A stretch of 6,128 nt of DNA from Gammaproteobacteria bacterium. GTDB taxonomy: Bacteria; Pseudomonadota; Gammaproteobacteria; Xanthomonadales; Wenzhouxiangellaceae. The notes beneath the pieces are model-generated. The model did no database searches. It was not told where the DNA came from and worked only from the letters and a program-made list of their open reading frames with translations. The position numbers and the translations under genes are program-made. Each line of letters starts with the position of its first letter. Position 1 is the first letter of the stretch. Below, piece after piece: positions 1 to 5,504 of the stretch. The stretch covers positions 1 through 6,128 of the forward strand of contig PWWM01000046.1 of assembly GCA_003561495.1 (NCBI GenBank), given 5' to 3'.

Positions 1-190
1 ACCGGCCCCAAGGCCACCAAACTAGAAAACATCGACTTGCCCGTTCACCCGGTCAGTCCGTGAGCGGTCGGATACCACCCGATGCTTCCCCCAAACCCCA
101 TCCTGTGTGTACAGCGACAGCGGGCCCGTAAACGGGATTGAGGACTCCGTGGTGAACTCTTTTAGTTTTGGAGACTGATCCAGAAGCTTC
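1..190. other. Region with no recognised gene, downstream of the minus-strand membrane-protein gene
   Basis: I see no recognisable gene here. The first frame is open from base 1 to a TGA at 61-63 and would encode a 20-residue tail ending in LPVHPVSP. It could be the 3' end of a gene entering from the left, but an open stretch this short is expected by chance. A minus-strand frame is also open for about 42 codons and has no family resemblance I know. The only inverted repeat noted is short (CCCG/CGGG around 125-136, 4-nt loop), too weak to call a terminator. No tRNA-like cloverleaf is evident. The C-terminus of MnmG, often the neighbour of rsmG, is not recognisable in any frame. Confidence 0.4.
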
Positions 191-1228
191 TTAGTCTTCG
201 GGTATTGTCCGGAAGTCTTGCCCGGACTGGAAATGAAGCCGGAACTGCCCGTTTTCGGGGATCAGCACCCTTTCCTGGACCAAGGCCGCGATCCATTCGC
301 GGGCCTGGCGGTTGGCCTGGTCCGGAGCTTCGGTGCGAATCAGGCCGATGATGGGGGCCAGCAGATTGATCAGGTCCTCGGTCCGGCCTCTGCCTTGAAT
401 GCTTGGATGATCGGTGGCGGTGTGCCACTGGCCGCTGAACTCGGAATCCGGCCCGATCCTCAGTTGATCGAGCTCGATTTCAAGGCCGTGTTGCCTGAGA
501 TCCTGCCAGGCCCCGATGAGGGTGAGAAAAGCCATCCGCTGTTCCATGCTTTCGGGTGGCGCCCCGCTCAATTGGCGTATGCCCTCGATCAACTGACTGA
601 AAGCGATTACGTCCAGCGGTGCGGCTCGGACCAGCAGTTCCAGGGTGGACTGATCGGGACGATTGAAGCGTGCCGAAAATTCCAGACCGACCTGGTCCTC
701 GCCCAGCGAGCGCCAGTCCAGGGTCAGAAGGGCATCGACGAACTCGAGTCGGTTACCGGCGCTGTCGGACCAGTCCAGTCCGGTCAGTTCAGCCTGCAAA
801 CGACTTTGTCCCCTGGGGTGCTGGTCGAAGTGGATGTCCAGGCCCTGGGTTCGGAAGATGGGTTCTTGCCCCAGGTTGACTTCGCGCCCCCTGGTGACCA
901 GGCGCACCCGGCCATTGAAGTCCAGTTGACCGCGAATCCGGCTGGGTTGTGTGCTGTGCGGCGTGGTGAGCTCACCGTCAACTCGCAACCAGGTCAATCC
1001 GGGTGGCGGCATGTGGCGGGCTTTCAGGCGAGCGTGAACATCGTTGCCCGGCGAGATTTCCAGGTCCGAACGAAACCAGCCGGGCTCGAAATGGCTATCA
1101 TCAGTGGCTTCGATATCGGCCAGCCATTCGGGCACCCAGGTACGCACATACTGGCCGACCAGGGCCGGCATGCCGATCAACCAGAACGTGAGCAACAACA
1201 ACGTCAATATAATGAGGAACTTTTTCAT
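191..1228 (-). CDS. Membrane-anchored DUF945/YdgA-like protein of unknown function
   Basis: This gene encodes 345 residues from the ATG at 1228-1226 to the TAA at 193-191. The protein opens with MKKFLIILTLLLLTFWLIG, a positively charged start followed by one hydrophobic helix (about residues 4-25). That is typical of an uncleaved signal anchor, with the rest in the periplasm. No further membrane segment is visible. The motif FEPGWFRS at 47-54 and the beta-rich hydrophilic body resemble YdgA-like (DUF945) proteins, whose function is poorly known; the match rests on pattern memory. It is shorter than E. coli YdgA (about 500 residues). The frame stays open upstream to an ATG at 1327, but that extension would put 33 hydrophilic residues before the anchor and overlap rsmG, so I chose the MKK start. 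The Shine-Dalgarno site is weak. The gene is divergent from rsmG. The opposite strand also carries a long open frame, which I treat as its shadow. Confidence 0.72.
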   Translation of the reverse strand: MKKFLIILTLLLLTFWLIGMPALVGQYVRTWVPEWLADIEATDDSHFEPGWFRSDLEISPGNDVHARLKARHMPPPGLTWLRVDGELTTPHSTQPSRIRGQLDFNGRVRLVTRGREVNLGQEPIFRTQGLDIHFDQHPRGQSRLQAELTGLDWSDSAGNRLEFVDALLTLDWRSLGEDQVGLEFSARFNRPDQSTLELLVRAAPLDVIAFSQLIEGIRQLSGAPPESMEQRMAFLTLIGAWQDLRQHGLEIELDQLRIGPDSEFSGQWHTATDHPSIQGRGRTEDLINLLAPIIGLIRTEAPDQANRQAREWIAALVQERVLIPENGQFRLHFQSGQDFRTIPED

Positions 1229-1289
1229 CGACGATCGCCAATTGGAAACGAAGTCAGGCAGAGGATCTGAATTCAGACAGTATGATGAC
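1229..1289. promoter_or_regulatory. Divergent intergenic gap between the DUF945-like gene and rsmG
   Basis: The 61 bp between two divergent start codons must carry or adjoin the start signals for both directions, unless the promoters lie inside the neighbouring genes. On the plus strand, TTGGAA near 1244 could be a -35 element, but no convincing -10 follows at 16-18 bp. TATGAT at 1281-1286 resembles a -10 but sits only 4 bp before the rsmG start, with no good -35 upstream. An AGAGGA run at 1260-1265 is too far (24 nt) to serve as Shine-Dalgarno for the ATG at 1290. I therefore call only the region, not exact promoter boxes. Confidence 0.3.
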
Positions 1290-1895
1290 ATGCTGTCCGA
1301 GGGCTTGAAGGTCATGGGACTGGCCATGAGCGATGCCCGGCGTGAGCAGATGCTGGACTATCTGGCCTTGCTGGCTCGCTGGAACCGAGCCTACAATCTG
1401 ACCGCCGTTGACCAACCCGACCAGATGGTAGCACGCCATCTCCTCGACAGTCTGAGCATCCTGCCGTGGGTGGTGGGTGAACGGATCATGGATTCCGGCA
1501 CGGGTGCGGGACTGCCGGGGGTGGTGCTGGCCGTGGCCTGCCCTGACCGGCACTTCATCCTGGTCGACAGCAATGGCAAGAAGATTCGCTTTGTTCGCCA
1601 GGTGCGGCGCGCCCTGTCGCTGACCAACATCGAACCCATGCAGGCCCGCCTTGAGGAGCTGGACCTGGATCCACCGCCGGAGACCGTGACGGCCAGGGCT
1701 CTCGCCCCGCTGGGCCGGCTGATTCGCTGGCATGCGCCCTGGCTGGAGCAGGGGGCTCGATTGCTGGCGATGAAGGCGGAGCTGACCGAAAATGAACTGG
1801 ACGAGGTGCCGGACGCGTACAATGTCGAGATTGTTGAATTGGAGGTGCCAGGGATCGACGCCCGTCGCTGCCTGGCAATCGTCACTGCGAAATGA
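1290..1895 (+). CDS. rsmG: 16S rRNA (guanine527-N7)-methyltransferase RsmG (GidB)
   Basis: RsmG uses S-adenosylmethionine to methylate N7 of G527 in the 530 loop of 16S rRNA, a cytoplasmic modification; loss in other bacteria gives low-level streptomycin resistance. The 201-residue product matches the usual length of about 207. Visible landmarks are WNRAYNLT (31-38), RHLLDSL (49-55), the SAM-binding glycine motif DSGTGAGLPG (68-77; DVGTGPGLPG in E. coli), LVDSNGKKIRFV (91-102) and TARALAPL (134-141). I chose the ATG at 1290 because MLSEGLKVMGLAMSD lines up with the N-terminus of E. coli RsmG. The open frame runs upstream to 1044 and an ATG at 1212 is possible, but both add unrelated residues and run into the divergent gene. 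No good Shine-Dalgarno precedes 1290; an ATG at 1314 is a less likely option. The stop overlaps the parA start by 4 bp. Confidence 0.95.
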   Translation: MLSEGLKVMGLAMSDARREQMLDYLALLARWNRAYNLTAVDQPDQMVARHLLDSLSILPWVVGERIMDSGTGAGLPGVVLAVACPDRHFILVDSNGKKIRFVRQVRRALSLTNIEPMQARLEELDLDPPPETVTARALAPLGRLIRWHAPWLEQGARLLAMKAELTENELDEVPDAYNVEIVELEVPGIDARRCLAIVTAK

Positions 1896-2677
1896 ATGAC
1901 AGAAGATGCCGAATCGTGGCCGTGGCCAACCAGAAGGGCGGGGTGGGCAAGACCACGACTTCGCTCAATCTGGCCGCGGGGCTTGCGGAACTGCGCCGCA
2001 AGGTGCTGCTGGTGGACATGGACCCGCAGGGCAATGCCACTACCGGATCCGGAGTCGAGGTTGAAGAAGGTCAGTCGACCATCTGCGAGCTGTTGCTTGG
2101 CGAGGCCCGAGCCGCCGATGCAGTGGTTGCGATCGAGTCGATGGGTTTTGATCTGCTGCCGGCCAATGGCGACCTGACCGCCGCCGAGGTCGCCCTGATG
2201 GAACGCGATGACCGTGCCGGGGTGCTCAAGGAAGCGCTGGCCGAATTGAAGGGCCGCTATCAACACATCATCATTGATTGTCCGCCGGCGCTCAACGTGC
2301 TCACGCTCAATGCCTTGACCGCGGCTGACCGGGTGTTGATTCCCATGCAATGCGAATACTACGCGCTGGAGGGATTGACTGCACTGCTGAGCACCATCGA
2401 ACAAATCCAGGAATCGGTCAATCCAGCCCTGGAAATCGAGGGCCTGGTGCGCACCATGTACGATTTGCGCAACAACCTGTCCGGCGCCGTATCCCGGCAG
2501 CTGCATGAACATTTCGGCGAAAAGCTCTACGGCACGGTGGTGCCGCGCAATGTGCGCGTGGCCGAGGCGCCCAGCTATGGCCAGTCGGTCATTCACTATG
2601 ATCGCGACTCGCGCGGCGCGGTCGCCTACATGGGTCTGGCCGGAGAGTTTCTGCGCCGATCCGGGGAGCGGGTCTGA
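1892..2677 (+). CDS. parA: Chromosome partitioning ATPase ParA (Soj)
   Basis: ParA is a deviant-Walker ATPase that dimerises on ATP, coats the nucleoid and moves ParB-parS complexes so that replicated origins separate. The 261-residue protein has the signature Walker A motif KGGVGKTT (15-22; signature Lys15, catalytic Lys20), the A' motif DMDPQGN (42-48), and the Walker B region IIIDCPP (126-132) with Asp129. The later stretch VVPRNVRVAEAPSYGQSV is typical of chromosomal Soj/ParA proteins. There is no N-terminal helix-turn-helix domain, which fits the short chromosomal type rather than the long plasmid ParA. The start at 1892 makes an ATGA overlap with the rsmG stop, implying translational coupling; a second ATG at 1896 is in another frame. 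The parB start overlaps the parA stop. Confidence 0.96.
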   Translation: MNDRRCRIVAVANQKGGVGKTTTSLNLAAGLAELRRKVLLVDMDPQGNATTGSGVEVEEGQSTICELLLGEARAADAVVAIESMGFDLLPANGDLTAAEVALMERDDRAGVLKEALAELKGRYQHIIIDCPPALNVLTLNALTAADRVLIPMQCEYYALEGLTALLSTIEQIQESVNPALEIEGLVRTMYDLRNNLSGAVSRQLHEHFGEKLYGTVVPRNVRVAEAPSYGQSVIHYDRDSRGAVAYMGLAGEFLRRSGERV

Positions 2678-3555
2678 TGGCAAAGAAGAAACCACTGGGC
2701 CGCAATCTCAATGCCCTGCTCGGCAAGACCCGCGCGGTTGCCGAGAAAAAGGATCCAGAAGGTGAACAGTCCGCGCTCAAGGAATTGCCGCTGGATGTCA
2801 TCCAGCCGGGCCGTTACCAGCCGCGCTCGGCCATGGACCCCGACAAGCTCGAGGAGCTGGCCGAGTCCATCCGTGCCCAGGGTCTGGTCCAGCCGGTGGT
2901 GGTGCGACCACTGGCCAAGCCCGGTACTTATGAGCTGATTGCCGGAGAACGCCGCTGGCGGGCCACCCGCATGGCCGGCAAGGACACCATTCCGGCCATC
3001 ATTCGCGATGTGCCGGACGAAGCCACCCTGGCGCTGGCGCTGATCGAGAACATCCAGCGCGAGAATCTCAATCCGCTCGAGGAAGCCGGTGCGCTCAAGC
3101 GCCTGATTGACGAATTCGAGTTGACCCACGGCCAGGCTGCCGAGAGTGTCGGCCGGTCGCGGGTCGCGGTATCCAATTTGCTGCGATTGCTTGAACTGGT
3201 CCCCGAGGTCCGCGAACTGGTCGACCAGCGACGCCTCGACATGGGCCATGCCCGCGCGCTGCTGGGCTTGTCCGGCCAGGAACAGGTTCAGGCCGCCCGC
3301 CAGGTCATCAACCTGGAACTGTCGGTCCGCCAGACCGAGGCGCTCGTGCGTCGCATCAAGGAAGGGCAGTCTGCGAAGAAACCACCCCCCGCGGCGAAAA
3401 AGAGCGCCGATGTTGAACGCCTGGAACAGGAGCTCACCGAAACCCTGTGCGCCCCGGTCAGTGTCAAGCACTCGGCTTCCGGGAAGGGCCAGGTGACGAT
3501 TCGCTATACCAGCCTGGATGAGCTGGACGGATTGCTGGAGCGGTTTAGAAGATAG
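2677..3555 (+). CDS. parB: Chromosome partitioning protein ParB (Spo0J), CTP-dependent DNA clamp
   Basis: ParB binds parS sites near the origin, loads and slides as a CTP-gated clamp, and stimulates ParA. The 292 residues show the full family layout. The basic N-terminus contains LGRNLNALLG (7-16), the ParA-contacting peptide. The CTP-binding domain carries GERRWRA (90-96) and ENIQREN (124-130). A helix-turn-helix lies around 150-174 (THGQAAESVGRSRVAVSNLL). A Lys/Pro/Ala-rich linker (about 230-243) leads to the C-terminal dimerisation domain (about 245-292). The ATG at 2677 overlaps the parA stop by 1 bp (TGATG) and is preceded by GGGGAG at an 8-nt spacing, a good Shine-Dalgarno. The usual family peptide is closer to GLGRGLxALL, so Asn10 in place of Gly is a small departure. 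I saw no parS palindrome in the window. Confidence 0.96.
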   Translation: MAKKKPLGRNLNALLGKTRAVAEKKDPEGEQSALKELPLDVIQPGRYQPRSAMDPDKLEELAESIRAQGLVQPVVVRPLAKPGTYELIAGERRWRATRMAGKDTIPAIIRDVPDEATLALALIENIQRENLNPLEEAGALKRLIDEFELTHGQAAESVGRSRVAVSNLLRLLELVPEVRELVDQRRLDMGHARALLGLSGQEQVQAARQVINLELSVRQTEALVRRIKEGQSAKKPPPAAKKSADVERLEQELTETLCAPVSVKHSASGKGQVTIRYTSLDELDGLLERFRR

Positions 3556-3579
3556 GATCAAGGATCAAGGATCAAGGAT
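3554..3579 (+). repeat. Heptanucleotide tandem repeat (AGGATCA)
   Basis: AGGATCA occurs three times in direct tandem at 3554-3574, followed by a partial fourth unit AGGAT at 3575-3579. It starts within the parB stop codon (TAG at 3553-3555) and extends into the gap. The unit is not self-complementary over its length, so it is not a hairpin. Such short repeats are prone to slippage, so copy number may differ between strains. No function is evident. Confidence 0.85.
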
Positions 3580-3599
3580 GTAAACCGATTCTTTTCCCG

Positions 3600-3628
3600 T
3601 TCCCTTCCCCATCTCGCCGTGTTAAACT
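3600..3628 (+). promoter_or_regulatory. Candidate sigma-70-type promoter for the atp operon
   Basis: TTCCCT at 3600-3605 and TAAACT at 3623-3628 are separated by exactly 17 bp. They match the TTGACA and TATAAT consensus at 3 and 4 of 6 positions. Transcription would begin near 3635, just before the hairpin at 3639-3668, giving an atpI leader of about 110 nt. Location in the gap before the first atp gene supports the call, but the -35 match is poor. Confidence 0.33.
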
Positions 3629-3638
3629 TAAGCGGATT

Positions 3639-3668
3639 TGCAGGACGCCCCTCACCGAGCGTCCTGTA
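3639..3668 (+). terminator. Hairpin between parB and atpI; possible terminator or atp leader structure
   Basis: CAGGACGC (3641-3648) pairs perfectly with GCGTCCTG (3659-3666) across a 10-nt loop, and a G-U and a T-A pair extend the stem outward to 10. The following bases (TATTTGCTTT) are T-rich but broken by a G and a C. It could be a Rho-independent terminator of the rsmG-parA-parB unit. If the promoter candidate at 3600-3628 is right, it instead forms a 5' hairpin on the atp mRNA. The pairing is directly visible; the role is inferred. Confidence 0.4.
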
Positions 3669-3748
3669 TTTGCTTTGCCAACGCGGTGTCTGGCTTGCCT
3701 TGAGTGGGCAGTCGGATGGCTGGGGCGGGGCCTGAATGATCCACCGAA

Positions 3749-4162
3749 TTGATTGACGAGCCGGCCGTGTCCGAAGCCCAGTTTGCCAAGACCGTTGCCT
3801 GGCTGTTGAGGGTACAGGCCTTGCTGGCCGGAGTGGTCGCAGTGGTATTCGTCTTCATCGGCGGAGTTGAACAGGCTCTGGCTGCATTGATTGGCGGCGC
3901 CATCGGGGTCGTGCTGACGACGGTCTCGGCACTGCGCGTCGGATTATCGATGGGCGGTGATCCGCAGGCGATGGTTTCGGCCTTCTACCGCGCCATGGCA
4001 TTTAAATTGGTACTGGCGGTGATTCTGTTCGTCATCGTCGCGAAATGGTTTGCCGGCTATTTTGGGCCGGTTTTGATGGGCTACGTGGCCACGGTGGTGG
4101 CCTACTGGCTGGCAATGCGCAAATTGGCGCAGTTGCCGGGTTCAACCACTGAAAACGAATAA
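3749..4162 (+). CDS. atpI: ATP synthase subunit I (AtpI), c-ring assembly factor
   Basis: AtpI is a small inner-membrane protein made from the first atp gene; in other bacteria it helps assemble or stabilise the c-ring and is not part of the finished enzyme. The 137-residue product has four likely membrane helices (about 19-38, 44-64, 82-99 and 106-123) joined by short charged loops. The segment AFYRAMAFKLVLAVILF (78-94) resembles the matching helix of E. coli AtpI (126 residues). Sequence conservation in this family is low, so the call rests on topology and position directly before atpB. The start is uncertain: the frame is closed by a TGA at 3737-3739, leaving TTG at 3749 or GTG at 3767 (131 residues). 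Neither has a strong Shine-Dalgarno; GTG has a weak GACGAG upstream. The next gene begins 21 bp after the stop. Confidence 0.88.
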   Translation: MIDEPAVSEAQFAKTVAWLLRVQALLAGVVAVVFVFIGGVEQALAALIGGAIGVVLTTVSALRVGLSMGGDPQAMVSAFYRAMAFKLVLAVILFVIVAKWFAGYFGPVLMGYVATVVAYWLAMRKLAQLPGSTTENE

Positions 4163-4183
4163 CGGGATTCCTCCAAGAAGACC

Positions 4184-5119
4184 ATGGCTAGCGGTAATCA
4201 GGAATTGGACATGCCTGCAGAGGCGGGCAGCGACATCGGCCAGGCGTCTACCGCCGGCAACTCCGACATGGTCACCGAGCTGGGCGTCTCGGGCGGCTGG
4301 TGGGCGCAAACCAAGGAGCGTGCCAGCTTCGTCCTGAACGAGCAAGCCGACTCCGGCGCCTACGTACAGCACCACATCACCAACCTGCGCCATCCCTACG
4401 GGGCTGATGACATGGATCCATTTGTCTGGCACCTGGATACCATGGTGGTTTCCTGGTTGCTGGGCCTGTTTTTCCTGTTCTTTTTCATCATGGCTGCACG
4501 CCGCGCCACTGCCGGTGTGCCCGGCAAACTGCAGAATTTCGTCGAGATGCTGGTCGACTTTGTCGACAACGCGGTCAAGGAGAGTTTTCACGGACCGCGC
4601 AAATTCGTTGCTCCGCTGGCGCTGACGATCTTTGCCTGGGTCTTTCTGTGGAACCTGATGGACCTGGTGCCCGTCGATTACGTTCCGACCCTGATGTACA
4701 TTCTGGGTGTGGACTATTTCCGCATTGTGCCTTCGGCCGATGTCAACGCGCCGTTCGGTCTGTCGATCACGGTGCTGGCGATCATCCTGATCTACAGCGT
4801 CAAGGGCAAGGGTTTCGGTGGTTTTGGCAAGGAACTGCTGTTCCATCCGTTTGGCAAGAACCCATTGCTATGGCCGGCCAATATCCTGCTCAACCTGGTC
4901 GAGCTGATCGCCAAGCCGGTTTCATTGGCACTGCGACTTTTCGGCAACCTGTATGCCGCCGAATTGATCTTTGTGTTGATCGCCCTGTTGCCGTGGTGGA
5001 TTCAGTTCATCCCCGGCGGCGCCTGGGCCATATTCCATATTCTGGTCGTACCGTTGCAGGCATTCATCTTCATGACCTTGACGATTGTCTACCTGTCGCT
5101 GGCCTACGAAGAACACTAG
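4184..5119 (+). CDS. atpB: F1Fo ATP synthase subunit a (AtpB), with a long N-terminal extension
   Basis: Subunit a forms the two proton half-channels beside the c-ring. The 311-residue protein matches E. coli subunit a (271) closely from about residue 57 onward. The essential arginine is Arg251 in PVSLALRLFGNLYAAELIF (E. coli Arg210). Asn255, Glu260, His285 and Gln292 correspond to E. coli Asn214, Glu219, His245 and Gln252. Other family blocks are GVPGKLQNFVEML (111-123), LALTIFAWVFLWNLMDLVPVD (145-165), RIVPSADVN (180-188) and the C-terminus LQAFIFMTLTIVYLSLAYEEH. About 50 extra hydrophilic residues precede the region equivalent to the E. coli N-terminus, which lies on the periplasmic side. 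The ATG at 4184 has AAGAAG only 3 nt upstream. An in-frame ATG at 4211 has AGGA at 7-nt spacing and is a serious alternative (302 residues). Either start keeps most of the extension. Confidence 0.96.
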   Translation: MASGNQELDMPAEAGSDIGQASTAGNSDMVTELGVSGGWWAQTKERASFVLNEQADSGAYVQHHITNLRHPYGADDMDPFVWHLDTMVVSWLLGLFFLFFFIMAARRATAGVPGKLQNFVEMLVDFVDNAVKESFHGPRKFVAPLALTIFAWVFLWNLMDLVPVDYVPTLMYILGVDYFRIVPSADVNAPFGLSITVLAIILIYSVKGKGFGGFGKELLFHPFGKNPLLWPANILLNLVELIAKPVSLALRLFGNLYAAELIFVLIALLPWWIQFIPGGAWAIFHILVVPLQAFIFMTLTIVYLSLAYEEH

Positions 5120-5180
5120 TGAAGTTTTTTTGACGTAGAACCTTGTTTCATCTTTCCGCATTGACTTTAGGAGACATCCA
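5120..5180 (+). promoter_or_regulatory. U-rich leader and strong ribosome-binding site of atpE
   Basis: The 61-nt atpB-atpE gap has a run of seven Ts at 5125-5131 and further pyrimidine-rich sequence, then AGGAG at 5169-5173, 7 nt before the GTG start. This is the strongest Shine-Dalgarno site among the atp genes in the window. In E. coli the corresponding gap carries a translation enhancer that raises subunit c synthesis to fit its roughly ten copies per complex; a similar role here is inferred. Confidence 0.6.
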
Positions 5181-5453
5181 GTGGAAACCATTGCTCTGAT
5201 CGCTCAAGTCCAGTCCAGCACCGCCATTGCGGTCGGCCTGATTTTTGCTTTTGCCGCCCTCGGTACCGGGATCGGTTTCGGCCTGCTCGGCGGCAAATTC
5301 CTGGAAGGCGCCAGCCGCCAGCCTGAACTGGCCGCAATGCTGCAGGTGCGCATGTTCATCATCGCCGGCCTGCTTGACGCCCTGTCCATCATTGGCGTGG
5401 CCTTTGCCGCCCTGCTGCTGTTTGCCAACCCGTTGCTGGGGGCCCTCGGCTGA
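5181..5453 (+). CDS. atpE: F1Fo ATP synthase subunit c (AtpE), rotor ring proteolipid
   Basis: Subunit c forms the membrane ring that turns as ions bind and leave its carboxylate. The 90-residue protein is a helical hairpin, with helix 1 about residues 12-40 and helix 2 about 54-86. Helix 1 has the glycine repeat GTGIGFG (28-34), richer in Gly than E. coli. The polar loop is SRQPEL (45-50), with the Arg46-Gln47-Pro48 motif that contacts gamma and epsilon. The ion carboxylate is Asp66 in GLLDALSII (63-71), equal to E. coli Asp61. The residue after it is Ala and I see no Na+-type Gln/Glu/Ser set, so proton coupling is inferred. The start is GTG at 5181, fixed by AGGAG 7 nt upstream and by family length. 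The extra residues against E. coli (79) lie mostly at the two ends. Confidence 0.97.
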   Translation: METIALIAQVQSSTAIAVGLIFAFAALGTGIGFGLLGGKFLEGASRQPELAAMLQVRMFIIAGLLDALSIIGVAFAALLLFANPLLGALG

Positions 5454-5454
5454 T

Positions 5455-5469
5455 CAGGCGCTTTGCCTG
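5455..5469 (+). other. Small hairpin just after the atpE stop codon
   Basis: CAGGC (5455-5459) and GCCTG (5465-5469) are perfect inverted repeats around a 5-nt loop, beginning 2 nt after the atpE TGA. No T-run follows, so it is not a Rho-independent terminator. It might stabilise the 3' end of the atpE message or mark a processing point, but a 5-bp stem can arise by chance. Confidence 0.3.
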
Positions 5470-5504
5470 GACATCCCTGAAACCAACAGAATCAAGGCTC
5501 CAAT

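Noticed and set aside
218..1270. Plus-strand open frame of 350 codons opposite the DUF945-like gene
   Set aside because: It has no recognisable motif or clear ribosome-binding site, and the minus strand has a clear MKK signal anchor and a family-like motif. It looks like a shadow frame in GC-rich sequence.
1229..1327. Longer N-terminus of the minus-strand gene starting at 1327
   Set aside because: It would place 33 hydrophilic residues before a textbook MKK membrane anchor and overlap the rsmG start.
1391..2695. Minus-strand open frame of 434 codons opposite rsmG and parA
   Set aside because: Both plus-strand genes are certain from motifs. The antisense product is rich in His, Gln, Arg and Ser without any domain, as expected of a shadow.
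2626..3561. Minus-strand open frame of 311 codons opposite parB
   Set aside because: It covers parB almost exactly and has no family features; it is a codon-bias shadow.
1892..3748. parS site near parA/parB
   Set aside because: I looked for the TGTTTCACGTGAAACA-type palindrome and near variants and found no CACGTG-centred candidate in the window. It probably lies elsewhere near the origin.
1..3748. Replication origin (DnaA boxes, AT-rich unwinding region)
   Set aside because: The gene order suggests proximity to oriC, but no TTATCCACA-type boxes or AT-rich stretch is visible.
4142..4846. Minus-strand open frame of 234 codons opposite atpB
   Set aside because: atpB is certain and the antisense product shows no domain.
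5130..5158. TTGACG as a -35 element for an internal atpE promoter
   Set aside because: At 17 bp spacing the -10 position reads TTTCCG, a poor match.
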